Assembly: GCA_014858325.1 (NCBI GenBank) | Contig: RKCM01000119.1 | Location: 1-55,430 of the forward strand | Reading direction: 5' to 3' | DNA: 55,430 nucleotides | Source: Oscillospiraceae bacterium | GTDB lineage: Bacteria; Bacillota; Clostridia; Oscillospirales; Ruminococcaceae | In this document: piece after piece, positions 9,501 through 17,276 of the stretch | How positions within the stretch are numbered: the first letter of the stretch is position 1 | Layout of the letters: each line of letters begins with the position of its first letter | Notes under the pieces: generated by a model | Told to the model about the DNA's origin: nothing | The model's input: the letters and a program-made list of their open reading frames with translations, nothing else | Database searches by the model: none | Program-made: the position numbers and the translations under genes

Positions 9501-12500
9501 GCTGCGGCGGGAAGCCGGAACCCGCGACGGCAACCCGGCGGAACAGTATGAGAGCATCGTGAACGACACCCGGGCCGTGGGCGGCGTGAAGGACGGAACG
9601 GCGGCGCTGTTCCGGCACGCGGCGGAAAGCGCCGGAGTGGCAGGGGCCTCCAGCATGGAGAGCACCGAGTGGCTGGATGTGCTGATGAACGTGCACGACG
9701 CCATCAAGCCCCGGATGATGAGCCGCTTTGCCGACGCGGCCGAATACGAGGACGCCAAGGTGGAACTGGCTGGCCAGATGCTGGGCAACGTGATGGATCT
9801 GAACGAGATGAAGGACGTGCAGGCCATTTTTGACGGCATCCAGAAGCACAACCGGGCCGTGGCCGCAGCAGCGGCCGGCAGCGAAGAGCGGGCCGCCGAG
9901 GTGCTGAAGGGTTTGAAGAGCGTGCAGAAGGAACAGACGAGGCTGTTCAACCAGAAGCTGCGGGAAAACAGCCGCCCGGCTGCCCAGAGCGAGGACGCCC
10001 GGGCAGCGGCACAGCAGGAGAAGCGGAACCGACAGGCCGAAAAGCTGCTGGACCAGAATCTTGACACGCTGGGTGTGGACATCTCCAACATAGGGAACCT
10101 GAACGAAAAGCTGGAAGTGCTGCGGGAGACCTACGAGCGGGAATGGAAGGCCGAGAAAAAGCGGCTGCGGGATGAGCGGCGGCAGATGCTGGATGAGATC
10201 GCGCTGGAACGGCGGAAGATGAAAGCGGAGAATGCCGAACTGGCCCGGCAGGTGGCAGGCGAACAGCGCCGTGCCGACCGGGCGGAGCGGCAGCTCATCT
10301 TCCAGGAGGACGAGATGCGGGAATGGGATCTGGAGAACCAGCAAAAGGCCGCCGAGTGGTACCAGAAGCAGGCCGAGAAGAATGCCATTGCCATCGAGGT
10401 GGAGCGCCAGCAGCGGGACGAAGACATTGCCGTGGCCAAGGCGCTGGCCGAGAAGCGGGCACAGAAAGCCCGGGACGCCCGGAAGGCAGACGAGCTGAAG
10501 CGGAGCATCCGCAGCAATGCGGCGGCGCTGAACCAGATGATCCTGCGGCCCAAGCCGGGGAAGTATGTCTCCAAGGCGCTGATGACCCAGGCCATGGAGG
10601 TGGCGAAGCTTGCAGATGTGACCATTTTGAACCAGAACACCGTGAACCGGCTGGCGGCGCTGGAGACCAGCATCCGGGAAGCAGGCGGCAGCAAGGACAG
10701 TACGGTGGTCTCGGCCATGAGCGAGGACTGGAAGCAGAGTGGCATTGTGGAGACCCTTGCCGCCCTGCGGGCCGACCTGACGGCCAGCAAGGAAGCAAAG
10801 CTGGCCAGGCTGAACGAGCAGCTGGCTGAGGCGAAAGCCCTGCCCGACAGTGAAAAGGCCCGGGCCCTGCAGGACCGACTGAAGATGCGCATCCGGGAGA
10901 CGGAGAACAAGACCTATCTGCCTTTGACGGTGGACCAGCTGCGGGCGTTGAAAGCCATTACCACCAGCGCGCTGCACGTGATCCGCAATGCCAACAAGAC
11001 CCTGAGCCTGGAAAAGGCACAGGAAGTGGACGCCATGGCCCTGACGGCGGCCCACGAGGTGGGAAAGGCCAAGGGCAATGAGCCCGGCGAAAAGTGGAGC
11101 GGCGTGCGCGGGGCGCTGACCCGGTACAACCTGGATATGCTGGGCGGTGTGCGGGTGTTTCGTATGCTGGGCGGCTATACCAAAAACGGCCAGATGGAGC
11201 AGCTGGCCACCATGCTGAACGATGGCCAGCGAAAGCAGACGCAGATCCTGGTAGAGGGCGAAGCGTTGTTTGACAACGTGACGGGCAAAAGCCACGTGAA
11301 GGAGATGGAACGGTTTGCAGGCCCGGGTGCAGACCTTGTGGACGTAGGCCTGAAAGACACCAAGGGCAACGCAGTGCCCCTGACCCATGCCCAGCTGTGC
11401 AGCCTGTATATGCACCTGAAGAATGCCGACAGCCGGAACCACCTGCTGACGGGAGGTCTGACCCTGCCGGACGCGAAGCTCTACCACAAGGGGAAGATCG
11501 AGGAGGCCTACCAGAAGGGCCAGAACGTGATGCTGGGTAACCTGATGAATGCCGACGGGACCCCCATGGCCGACACCATCCTGCAAACGGTGGAGAGGGC
11601 CATGACCGACTACGACCGGGCATGGTGCGAGGATATGAAGGATTTCTTTGGACGGTACACCACCAACCTCATCAACGAGACCAGCCTGAAGCTGCTGGGC
11701 TACCAGCGGGCCACCGTGAAGGACTACTACCCCATTGCGGTGGACAAGACCCAGCTGGCTACGGAGATCGAGGGCCTGAAGCTGGACGCCACCATTGAGG
11801 GCCGGGGCTTTTTAAAAAACCGCCAGAAGAGCGCAAAGCCCATCCTGCTGGAAGAGTGCAGCAACGTGGTGCAGCGCAGCCTGCGGGATACGGCGGCCTA
11901 TGCGGGGCTGGCCGCACCTCTGCGGGACGTGCAGAAGGTGCTGAACAGTAGCGTGGAGACGGCAGAGAGCATCGGCATCCTGAAAAACAAAATCATCCAG
12001 GAGCACTGGGGAAAGGATGCGGTGAACTACATCGACTACCTGCTGACGGACCTGCAATCCGCCCAGCGTAAGCGGAAAGACAGCATTGGCCGGGGGATGG
12101 GCAGGCTGCGGGGGAACTACGCCGGGGCCATCCTGACGCTGAACCCGGGCGTGGCCATCGCCCAGGCGGCGTCCCTGCCGACGGCGGGGGCGGTGCTGGG
12201 GGCCGATACCATGGCAGCGGTGGTGCCCTTTGTGAAGAACTTCTCCGGCAAGCAGCGGGCATCGCTGGAGACGGAGATCGCCCAGCACGGGGACGCCCTG
12301 CTGCGCTACCGTATGCGGGGCGCACAGGTGGGAGAGCTGAGTTCCATCGGCGTGGACAGGGGCCTTGCCCAAAACGCCATGGACAAGCTGCCGAAGAGCC
12401 TGACCGGCTGGATTAACAGCATAGACGAGATCACGGTGGCAGCGCTGTGGGAAGGGGCGAAACGGTATGTGGAGCACCACGAAACTTTGCAGAAAGGCAG

Positions 12501-13980
12501 CGAAGCTTACTGGGAGGCGGTAAATAAGACCTACCAGAAGGTGATCGAGGAAACCCAGCCCAACTACACCACCATGCAGCGGGCGGGCATCCAGCGCAGT
12601 GACAATGAGATCACCAAGGCATTGACCATGTTTACCACCCAGCGCTTCCAGAACTACGGCATCCTGGCCGATGCGATGGGCGACTACAAAGCGCAGAAAG
12701 CCCGGTACAAAGCGGACGCCAGCGCTGAGAACAAGGCCGAAGTGAAACGGGCGGGCAAGCAGCTGAACCGGGCCGTGACCAGCCAGCTGACCCAGACGGC
12801 GGTGTTTGCCCTGATGAAGATTGGCGCGGACTTCCTGCTCCACCGCTGGGACCGGGAACAGGACGAAAACGGCGACATCACGACCGCCAGCATGAGCAAG
12901 CGCTTCCTGGACCTGTATACCGAAAGCTTTGCGGGCAATTTCCTGTTTGGCTCGGAGCTGTACAGCCTGGTGGGCAACGCCATCAACGGCACGGATTACG
13001 ACGTGGTGAGCGCTACCAACATCAGCGCGGTGAACGATACCTTTGCGGCGGTAACAAAGTTTGCCGCTCTGCTGCGGAAGGACACCGGGGAGATGGACGA
13101 GGAAGAGCTGGCCAAGTACCACCAGAAGCTGATGAACGCAGGCATTGACGTGATCGAGTATGGCTTTGAACTGGCAGGCGTCCCCTTTGGCAACGCCGAA
13201 AAGATGGTGCGGGCCATGAAGAACTATGCGCAGGACGCTGTGAATCTGTACCACGGCGAGGGCTTTTCCCTGAACGGCGTGCCCGGCAGCGCCACGGGCC
13301 AGTACGACCGACTGTACAACGCCATCCAGAGCGGCGACAGCGAGGAGGCCCAGGCGGCGCTGGACAAGCTGAGTGCCATGGGCAAGGATGAAAAGACCAT
13401 CACCGGCCAGCTGAAAACCCGGCTGAAACAGTACGATGAGGACATTCTGGACGCTGCCAGGGCGAAGAATGCCGGTGACCTGGAAGCACGGAAGGACGCA
13501 AAGCAGGAGGTCTATGACCGGCTGTGCATGGCCTATGGTGTGAAGAAGCTGAACGAAAAGGGCGAGACCGACGAGGACAAGGCCCAGAGAGCCCGGTTCA
13601 GGGAACTCATTGATAAGGCGGTGGACGAAAAAGCCGAACAGCTGTACAAAGGCGGCGCGAGCGGTAGCGTGTACGACGACCTGGCCGAGGCGCTGGACTC
13701 CGGCCGGGCAAGGGATGTACAGGACGAAGTGGACCGCCTGCTGACAGCAGGCAAGAAACCTGACAGCCTGAAAACCAAGGTGACAAGCCTTGTGAAGGAG
13801 GAGTATCTGGCCGGAAACGACCGCGACCGGGAGAAGCTGGAAGCCATGCTGCTGAAGCTGACCGACGGGAACGGGAAACCTTTGTACGAGAAGAAAAACT
13901 TTGAGCAGTGGGTCAAGCAGGCCAAGAAACAGGCGGAGAAAAACGCGGGCACTGCCGACGAGTGGGCTGCACTGCGGTAA
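3538..13980 (+). CDS. Giant polyvalent phage protein, 3480 aa (gp16-like ejection protein with peptidase and nuclease-like domains)
   Basis: A single uninterrupted frame. Residues 3-12 and 25-34 are a repeat (WTAEKVKAMR / WTAEKVRAMR). Residues 300-510 are Gly/Ala-rich and partly hydrophobic. HEDYH at 918-922 with EE at 975-976 looks like a zinc metallopeptidase site. RFQ motifs at 1094, 1303 and 1828 mark domain borders. The cassette 1094-1303 is A/T-rich in DNA and resembles phage barnase/EndoU/colicin-like (PBECR) nuclease domains (IELTRKGAKATVQHG, GRGYNTYTFVAPV, KFYVHEV). Residues 1303-1828 contain VHNLTEENLREALELGG and SDAWTPTRP, known from large polyvalent proteins. Residues 1930-2100 carry LWDQYPELHSL. 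Residues 2180-2325 are a coiled coil. Residues 2855-2885 (GNYAGAILTLNPGVAIAQAA) are a conserved hydrophobic block. The likely role is entry into the host cell with the DNA, bringing effector domains; family assignments are from memory of motifs. Confidence 0.7.
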   Translation: MAWTAEKVKAMRESDPAKAAQSDGWTAEKVRAMRTKTPTAAVQRTAPTAAAAPVADAAPYDEAFSRYGKLAQKFKAGTEALEQKSDRLDALNQWYDDPRNQQLVADLTAKKDPFTTYAQQGTSRNAASAPAPLRLMGNSNYGLPTTPTTESKYTDKQLEKRGYSAGEIGQGRQYLKEINEIPEAKQQARRILNTAGGIADTVEAAPLLAGEYIVQAGRNFAKSAANRKALEAEVAQSPREKNLYEALLETDMDYQPKYSIGDLLQQGFTRDEIDSMKARIAGTEAKDSIDPEQSLGYQIYNRGQKLNAAAQSGLGPAAKAAQGIVSSAAENLVVGSVNPALVLPVLSAQGAAEAMGQSVEKNESAGKALAGGLAKFGAGWAINSVGAADLARSMGSDYAKDTMAGQIADWVRGLAGDGTLAQNYPAVANALSGGIDNAMQAFVETYADQAIDAALGDEEAARTMFNKDTFLTALESGLSGGASGALGGAVGTGLGAMRERAARAEAAEQAQAEDARQRKAWERSLEPGEAVALAAGSPSQTADAANTEQDAVGRMNREATETAGNERVNENPAVQQFAEDAAEDSLTGKTIRLFAPEAGNEANRAAFEEAYGVQLPGTAAATRRMLRDIATQQQATPNAEAQIPAGNAESGNKSADTVQETALSVRKSPENVRNTPETGMNTEPARVEAQPQMQAVENPGETVENAAVENAPMRETYGLEAPKTQEQKAYYTEQKMRGWDVSEKAAKHLSQQLPKDVNADTYVAAASSLYRLGQMEDVDTFDKALRLAGSENALGLNVNEVLSQTTGRNALEQAYLYGKGEREARAERMQQLGGALGPQSTSGEGMTYYKGTVREMDSVGSRIIQLNAQGTGTDAVLKNVLNGPDGAPNPNVKAYVDTETARIFFGDRAENVFQTVLHEDYHWYNTLDSEGAKTLQDHALQYLAKSSGYENIDELIRAKMGDYAAQKLTYEQAAEELVADAWGGIFDSEESFRRWAQFQREQAEKNAGKAGAIHKVMQQVKTLLENILSKAKEVLRMDPENAAAQKARRLAEAEKRALQEEYFAHAEKAMDNLRSAKENAADLKNESAAEGRGVRFQLQEGEETLEKQLNRNLLRLEQMSPVIEITGKEIAYGATSKENAENIVRFFESVGGKVERDGFGVIELTRKGAKATVQHGNGPAKQIAAAAIPDVIRYGEQIGFVENWKGRGYNTYTFVAPVVVAGTKIYEAVVVNEYRSTKQGNKFYVHEVCGSDGSLLVLDDAGQIKQKQESADTVLKTEEGGERPSFPANRIITQNDAPVKKNTRFQMASPVEVNSEKELVAVHNLTEENLREALELGGMPSPSIAVVKAQAGHSKYGPISLVFGPDSIDPQANRANRVYGSDAWTPTRPNVEYAVNGKALTAFEKAIYNASEDAFEGKFVNSAALQRMGVGEVSSENRTELAQKLQRETAVQLAYLKEKGQTVVPIYKTERETFDSMGNDVLEKVVERAGADEIKNAFENGDFDLLDKLADKAADALEEKYTHGALAGQNKRWQMRIDKLRKENRGRLYGLIEHAYKMLTDTSDGKAMLDVEATREAIREAAPEAQVERWAYDKLGDVLGEKGIRNQKDRFTRGGKSRSFAELHNPYTLENLVAAMNAQNARGQDVWGLSASTLMSTTTAEYKNLDEVRADKGRLQQMPEEEYKTLLEKADNQIEAVISKLRSETEAHADNSFEEREILGDILLRAAQGSQTTAAIGKAFAKEGYSISKDTAALIRKLYKDVAAIPTGYFEAKPQRAVGFDEVKAAILPDNASPTLVDSLREHGVAVQQYKAGDEAQRAELLNKVPNVRFQMAENADKEARKNTQRQASRAIAERDASLKTLMDFFGITRGVRISDDSMESLALKTIYAAGAKGKMNATEFAGKLRPLVEYMKADGADMSKAQSMAEVLAGEALDHATTRNTELWDQYPELHSLSYTVAKDGQAEKELVRRYGSWGAAVKDARSHGVQLRREAGTRDGNPAEQYESIVNDTRAVGGVKDGTAALFRHAAESAGVAGASSMESTEWLDVLMNVHDAIKPRMMSRFADAAEYEDAKVELAGQMLGNVMDLNEMKDVQAIFDGIQKHNRAVAAAAAGSEERAAEVLKGLKSVQKEQTRLFNQKLRENSRPAAQSEDARAAAQQEKRNRQAEKLLDQNLDTLGVDISNIGNLNEKLEVLRETYEREWKAEKKRLRDERRQMLDEIALERRKMKAENAELARQVAGEQRRADRAERQLIFQEDEMREWDLENQQKAAEWYQKQAEKNAIAIEVERQQRDEDIAVAKALAEKRAQKARDARKADELKRSIRSNAAALNQMILRPKPGKYVSKALMTQAMEVAKLADVTILNQNTVNRLAALETSIREAGGSKDSTVVSAMSEDWKQSGIVETLAALRADLTASKEAKLARLNEQLAEAKALPDSEKARALQDRLKMRIRETENKTYLPLTVDQLRALKAITTSALHVIRNANKTLSLEKAQEVDAMALTAAHEVGKAKGNEPGEKWSGVRGALTRYNLDMLGGVRVFRMLGGYTKNGQMEQLATMLNDGQRKQTQILVEGEALFDNVTGKSHVKEMERFAGPGADLVDVGLKDTKGNAVPLTHAQLCSLYMHLKNADSRNHLLTGGLTLPDAKLYHKGKIEEAYQKGQNVMLGNLMNADGTPMADTILQTVERAMTDYDRAWCEDMKDFFGRYTTNLINETSLKLLGYQRATVKDYYPIAVDKTQLATEIEGLKLDATIEGRGFLKNRQKSAKPILLEECSNVVQRSLRDTAAYAGLAAPLRDVQKVLNSSVETAESIGILKNKIIQEHWGKDAVNYIDYLLTDLQSAQRKRKDSIGRGMGRLRGNYAGAILTLNPGVAIAQAASLPTAGAVLGADTMAAVVPFVKNFSGKQRASLETEIAQHGDALLRYRMRGAQVGELSSIGVDRGLAQNAMDKLPKSLTGWINSIDEITVAALWEGAKRYVEHHETLQKGSEAYWEAVNKTYQKVIEETQPNYTTMQRAGIQRSDNEITKALTMFTTQRFQNYGILADAMGDYKAQKARYKADASAENKAEVKRAGKQLNRAVTSQLTQTAVFALMKIGADFLLHRWDREQDENGDITTASMSKRFLDLYTESFAGNFLFGSELYSLVGNAINGTDYDVVSATNISAVNDTFAAVTKFAALLRKDTGEMDEEELAKYHQKLMNAGIDVIEYGFELAGVPFGNAEKMVRAMKNYAQDAVNLYHGEGFSLNGVPGSATGQYDRLYNAIQSGDSEEAQAALDKLSAMGKDEKTITGQLKTRLKQYDEDILDAARAKNAGDLEARKDAKQEVYDRLCMAYGVKKLNEKGETDEDKAQRARFRELIDKAVDEKAEQLYKGGASGSVYDDLAEALDSGRARDVQDEVDRLLTAGKKPDSLKTKVTSLVKEEYLAGNDRDREKLEAMLLKLTDGNGKPLYEKKNFEQWVKQAKKQAEKNAGTADEWAALR

Positions 13981-14004
13981 CAGATCTTTCACCATCAGAA
14001 TCAC

Positions 14005-14039
14005 AAAAGGGAGACACCCCGGCGGGGCGTCTCCCTTTT
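14005..14039 (+). terminator. Rho-independent terminator after the giant gene
   Basis: Near-perfect hairpin: AAAAGGGAGAC pairs with GTCTCCCTTTT, continuing inward as CCCC/GGGG around a short loop, and the 3' arm ends in TTTT. It lies 25 bases after the stop of the 3480-aa gene and should separate the ejection genes from the fibre/lysis genes. The strand-symmetric A/T ends make it usable in both directions. Confidence 0.8.
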
Positions 14040-14104
14040 GCTGTGCTGCAAAATGTCCGCAGTATTTTTGCGCGCCGGTTTGCGGTAGACTGGAAGCAGA
14101 AGAA

Positions 14105-14180
14105 AACCTCTCACCGCTGCCGTCCGCCTAACGGCGGCGCGTTGCAGAGCTCCCCTGGTAGGGGAGCCAAGAATTAAGGA
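14105..14180 (+). repeat. REP-like element, copy A, carrying the ribosome site of the next gene
   Basis: AACCTCTCACCGCTGC, a variable hairpin (CCGTCCGCC / GGCGG), GAGCTCCCCT-GGT-AGGGGAGCC, then AAGAATTAAGGA. Flanks are almost identical to copy B at 16735. The terminal AAGGA lies 6 bases before the ATG of the fibre gene and serves as its Shine-Dalgarno sequence. The preceding bases 14040-14104 hold no gene that I can support. Confidence 0.8.
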
Positions 14181-14186
14181 AAGAGT

Positions 14187-15569
14187 ATGAGCGAGCTTAA
14201 CATTAAAATCCGAAAAGTGCAGGACAACGGCTCGGCCTTTAAGGCAAACCCGGACACGCTGTATCTGGGCGGTATGCGCTCGGCCAAGGTGGACCGGCTG
14301 CACTTTGAAGTGCCGGAGGAGTGGAAGGCCTGCACCATCTCGCTGCATGTGCAGCGGCTGAGCGGCACCCTGCCGGACCCGCAGATCCTGGACGAGAACA
14401 ACAGCGTGCTGGTAGACCGCCGCTGGACGCTGGAAGCGCAGGGCCATTGGATGCTGCTGGCCATGGACGAAAACGGCTACATTGCCATGTCGAAGCCCGG
14501 CCAGTACACCTGCTACGAGACCATTGACACCGACAGCACCACCGAGACTCTGACGCCCAGCATCTACGAACAGTTTGTGGCGCAGGTGACCAGCTGGGCC
14601 AACCAGGCCAAGGATAGCATGAACGCTGCGGCGGGCAGCGCGAAGAAGGCCGGGGAGGAAGCCGACCGGGCGGAGCAGGCCGTGGCAGACCTTGACCAGA
14701 CGCGGACCGACTCCATCAAGGCGGTGCAGGACGCGCAGAGCACCGCGACCACGGCGGTGGAACAGAAGAAGACAGAAGCGGTACAGGCGGTGGGGAACAA
14801 GCTCACAGAATCGCTGGGTGAGCTGGATACGGCTAAGGGCACGGCGCTGGATGAAGTGGCCGATGCGACGCAGGAAGCAAAGAACGCGGCAGCAGACTCC
14901 AAAGACAGCGCTGAAAAATCCGCCTCAGAGGCCGCGAAAGCCGAAAGCAGCGCCGGAGCGGCGAAGACCAGCGAGGGCAACAGCAAGACCAGCGAAGAAG
15001 CGGCTGCCGAGAGCAAGCGGCAGGCGGCGGTCCTGCTGAAAGCTGTGGAAGAATACTACAGCCAGGTGCGCACCATCACCATTGGCGCTATGGGCTGGTA
15101 CGCTACCCCCGAAGACCTGGCCGAGAAGAACCCCATCGGCGAAGACGGCTGGTGGGGCGTCGTCGGTACCACCGACACCATCTGGACGTGGGACAGCGAC
15201 ACCAGCGCCTGGGTGGACACCTCCGCCAAGACGACCCTCGGCGACTACCTGAGCCGCCAGCAGGTCATCGACCTGCTGGCGGGCAAGGCCGATGTGGACC
15301 ACACCCACGCCTGGGGCGCCATCACCGGCAAGCCCAGCAGTTTCCCGCCGGAAGCGCACAACCACGACGACCGCTATTACACAGAGTCTGAGATGAACAG
15401 CAAGCTGAATGCCAAAGCCAACAGCAACCACAGCCATAACTACGCGGGGTCTGGCTCAGCAGGCGGCACGGCAAACAGCACAAATGGCTTTACCTTTGGC
15501 GCACAGACAGGCGACCCGGGGGCCTGGAGCAACCTGGACACCAACCGAGTGCTGCTGGTGTACGAATGA
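14187..15569 (+). CDS. Phage tail fibre / receptor-binding protein
   Basis: The N-terminal 110 residues (MSELNIKIRKVQDNG, then LGGMRSAKVDRLHFEVPEEW) form a beta-rich domain as in BppU/upper-baseplate and fibre N-termini of Firmicute phages. Residues 130-290 are an Ala/Glu/Lys/Asp-rich coiled coil, typical of a trimeric fibre shaft. Residues 295-350 contain GAMGWYATPEDLAEKNPIGE and GWWGVVGTTDTIW, a module seen in many tail fibres. The region 370-420 has the classic fibre repeat HTHAWGAITGKPSSFPPEAH-NHDDRYY followed by SEMNSKLNAKAN. The C-terminus (NSTNGFTFGAQTGDPGA) resembles the tip of fibres that include GFTFG-like motifs. It most likely binds the cell-surface receptor. The ribosome site is supplied by the repeat just upstream. 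Confidence 0.85.
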   Translation: MSELNIKIRKVQDNGSAFKANPDTLYLGGMRSAKVDRLHFEVPEEWKACTISLHVQRLSGTLPDPQILDENNSVLVDRRWTLEAQGHWMLLAMDENGYIAMSKPGQYTCYETIDTDSTTETLTPSIYEQFVAQVTSWANQAKDSMNAAAGSAKKAGEEADRAEQAVADLDQTRTDSIKAVQDAQSTATTAVEQKKTEAVQAVGNKLTESLGELDTAKGTALDEVADATQEAKNAAADSKDSAEKSASEAAKAESSAGAAKTSEGNSKTSEEAAAESKRQAAVLLKAVEEYYSQVRTITIGAMGWYATPEDLAEKNPIGEDGWWGVVGTTDTIWTWDSDTSAWVDTSAKTTLGDYLSRQQVIDLLAGKADVDHTHAWGAITGKPSSFPPEAHNHDDRYYTESEMNSKLNAKANSNHSHNYAGSGSAGGTANSTNGFTFGAQTGDPGAWSNLDTNRVLLVYE

Positions 15570-15588
15570 TTTCAAAATGGAGGATACC

Positions 15589-16257
15589 ATGGACGAAACC
15601 AAGATCTGCCCGGGCTATGAAGTGCCCGTATTGGACGAAGAGAAGAACGACAACTATGCTGCGGTGGAAGCGGCGGTGAACGAGCACAACCAAACCGCAC
15701 AGCCGGGCGAGAAATACTGGGGCATCTCCCTCGAAAACGAGAAGTACACCGTATACGAGTACGGCGAAGTGCCCACCCCGCCCACCGAGGAAGAGCAGAT
15801 GGAAACGCTGCGGGCAAAAAAGCTGGAGGAAGCCTCCGACGCCTGCGAAGCTGCCATCACGGCGGGCATCGACGTATCGCTCGGGGACGGGACGCAGGAG
15901 CATTTCTCGCTGGAAGTGCCTGATCAATCCAACATCGACGGCGTGTTCAACGCGGTGATGCTGGGGGCTACGGCCTACCCCTACCATGCAGATGGAAAGC
16001 AGTGCAAGCTGTACTCCGCCGCCGACATCGTGACGCTGTACACGGCAAAGCAGAGTGCCATCACCCAGCAGACCACCTACAACAACGCATTGCGGCAGTG
16101 GATCGGCCGGGAGACGAGCCTTGAGGTGCTGAAGGGCATCTCCTATGGCGTGGAGCTGCCGGAGGACCTGAAAGCCGAGGTGGCGGACATCCTGCAGAAG
16201 GCAAAAGAGCAGGTGGAGGCCATTGCGAAGAAGCTGGAGACCGCTCAGGCTCGCTGA
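15589..16257 (+). CDS. Phage protein of DUF4376-like type, 222 aa
   Basis: I choose the ATG at 15589 because ATGGAGG at 15577-15583 gives a well-placed ribosome site; an in-frame ATG at 15577 is part of that site. The C-terminal part (LRAKKLEEASDACEAAITAG, IDVSLGDGTQEHFSLEV, DQSNIDGVFNAVMLGA) matches the pattern of DUF4376-like proteins that accompany tail fibres and baseplates. The rest is acidic and helical (residues 150-222), with no membrane segment or enzyme motif. A fibre-associated or assembly role is inferred from position. The last codons overlap a degenerate GC-rich repeat (16242-16285). Confidence 0.65.
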   Translation: MDETKICPGYEVPVLDEEKNDNYAAVEAAVNEHNQTAQPGEKYWGISLENEKYTVYEYGEVPTPPTEEEQMETLRAKKLEEASDACEAAITAGIDVSLGDGTQEHFSLEVPDQSNIDGVFNAVMLGATAYPYHADGKQCKLYSAADIVTLYTAKQSAITQQTTYNNALRQWIGRETSLEVLKGISYGVELPEDLKAEVADILQKAKEQVEAIAKKLETAQAR

Positions 16258-16318
16258 TGCTCGCCCTTGGTAAAGAGGGAAGGCTTGCGCGAAAAATTCA
16301 AAATGGAGCAATGGAGCG

Positions 16319-16735
16319 ATGAAACGGGAATTTGCAAAACTATCCATCTTAGCGGTGCTGGGCGGGATGCTTTACATGGGTGTGGAGCTGCTCTGGCGGG
16401 GCCGCACCCACTGGACTATGGGCATCGTGGGCGGGGTATGCTTTGTGCTCATCGGGGGCTTAAACAACTACCTGCCCTGGGAAATGCCCATCTGGAAGCA
16501 GGCGCTCTGCGGCAGCGCCCTGGTGACAGCCGTGGAGCTGGTAGCAGGAGTCATCCTGAACTTGTATTTGGGCCTCGGCATCTGGGACTACTCGGGCCTG
16601 CCCTGCAACCTGCTGGGACAGATCTGCCTGCCGTTCAGCCTGCTGTGGGCGGCGCTGAGTGTTCTCTGCATCTTTGTGGACGACGCGCTACGGTGGAGAC
16701 TGTTCCACGAGGAGAAGCCGAGGTATCGGTGGTAA
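16319..16735 (+). CDS. Small multi-pass membrane protein, PF06541-like, in the lysis region
   Basis: 138 residues with four likely membrane helices: about 8-24 (LSILAVLGGMLYMGVELLW), 32-46, 63-82 (GSALVTAVELVAGVILNLYL) and 98-122. The WDYSGLPCNLLGQICLPFSL block is typical of the family listed as putative ABC-transporter type IV (PF06541). Such proteins recur beside phage holins and endolysins, where a lysis or membrane role is possible but unproven. The start ATG is preceded by ATGGAGC. The stop TAA is the first base of repeat copy B. Confidence 0.65.
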   Translation: MKREFAKLSILAVLGGMLYMGVELLWRGRTHWTMGIVGGVCFVLIGGLNNYLPWEMPIWKQALCGSALVTAVELVAGVILNLYLGLGIWDYSGLPCNLLGQICLPFSLLWAALSVLCIFVDDALRWRLFHEEKPRYRW

Positions 16736-16810
16736 ACCTCTCACCGCTGCGGTCTGGCTTTGCCAGCGCCTTGCGGAGCTCCCCTACAAAGGGGAGCCAA
16801 GAATTAAGGA
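16735..16810 (+). repeat. REP-like element, copy B, carrying the ribosome site of the next gene
   Basis: Starts on the stop codon of the membrane-protein gene: AACCTCTCACCGCTGC, a variable hairpin (TCTGGCTTTGCCAG), GGAGCTCCCCT-ACAA-AGGGGAGCC and AAGAATTAAGGA. It matches copy A at both ends but differs in the middle. The final AAGGAG is the Shine-Dalgarno of the gene starting at 16821. Confidence 0.8.
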
Positions 16811-16820
16811 GTTTTTCAAA

Positions 16821-17276
16821 ATGGGAAAGAATTTACTCGTGGGCGTCGGCGGCAAAGCCCGGCACGTCAAGGCCCTGTACGTCGGCGTGGGTGGAAAGGC
16901 CCGCAAAGTCAAGAAAGTGTACGTCGGTGTCGGCGGAAGGGCAAGGCTGGTGTGGCAGGATTATGTGGCGGTGGCAGGGATTGCGTATTCCCACTTGAAT
17001 GATTCAAACTATAACGATCTTTGGATTTATTTCAAACTGACTCCGACGAATGCTACGAATTTGACGGTCACGTTTACAAAAAACGACAATGGAATACGTT
17101 TTACGTCGCCTACAACTGCTACAGCAGATAATAATGGATTTGTTTATGTTAGGTGCACTGTAGGCGGCGCTTGGAGCATGATGCAGTGGGTAACGGTTAC
17201 AGCAACCGCTGCGGATGGTAAGAGCGCATATATAAAAATACAACTTGAAGACGGGCAATGGCGCACAAGAACCTAA
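16821..17276 (+). CDS. Phage protein with VGVGGKAR repeats and an A/T-rich Ig-like tip, 151 aa
   Basis: The start ATG at 16821 is set by the repeat-supplied AAGGAG. The first 45 residues hold three tandem repeats (LLVGVGGKARHVKA, LYVGVGGKARKVKK, VYVGVGGRARLVW), which I know as an N-terminal module of Firmicute phage virion proteins. The remaining about 100 residues (from AVAGIAYSHLNDSNYN) look like one beta sandwich of Ig-like type (NLTVTFTKNDNGIRF, WVTVTATAADGKSAY). The DNA for this second part (about 16985-17275) is clearly A/T-richer than the first part and the neighbours, so the tip may have been exchanged by recombination. A surface-decorating or adhesin role is possible; no enzyme motif. 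Confidence 0.65.
   Translation: MGKNLLVGVGGKARHVKALYVGVGGKARKVKKVYVGVGGRARLVWQDYVAVAGIAYSHLNDSNYNDLWIYFKLTPTNATNLTVTFTKNDNGIRFTSPTTATADNNGFVYVRCTVGGAWSMMQWVTVTATAADGKSAYIKIQLEDGQWRTRT

Noticed and set aside
8485..11586. 1033-codon open frame on the - strand
   Set aside because: Antisense to the giant phage gene, composition of a shadow frame, no start signals.
11812..14004. 730-codon open frame on the - strand
   Set aside because: Antisense to the giant gene's conserved C-terminal part; crosses the terminator at 14005 only at its start and has no ribosome site.
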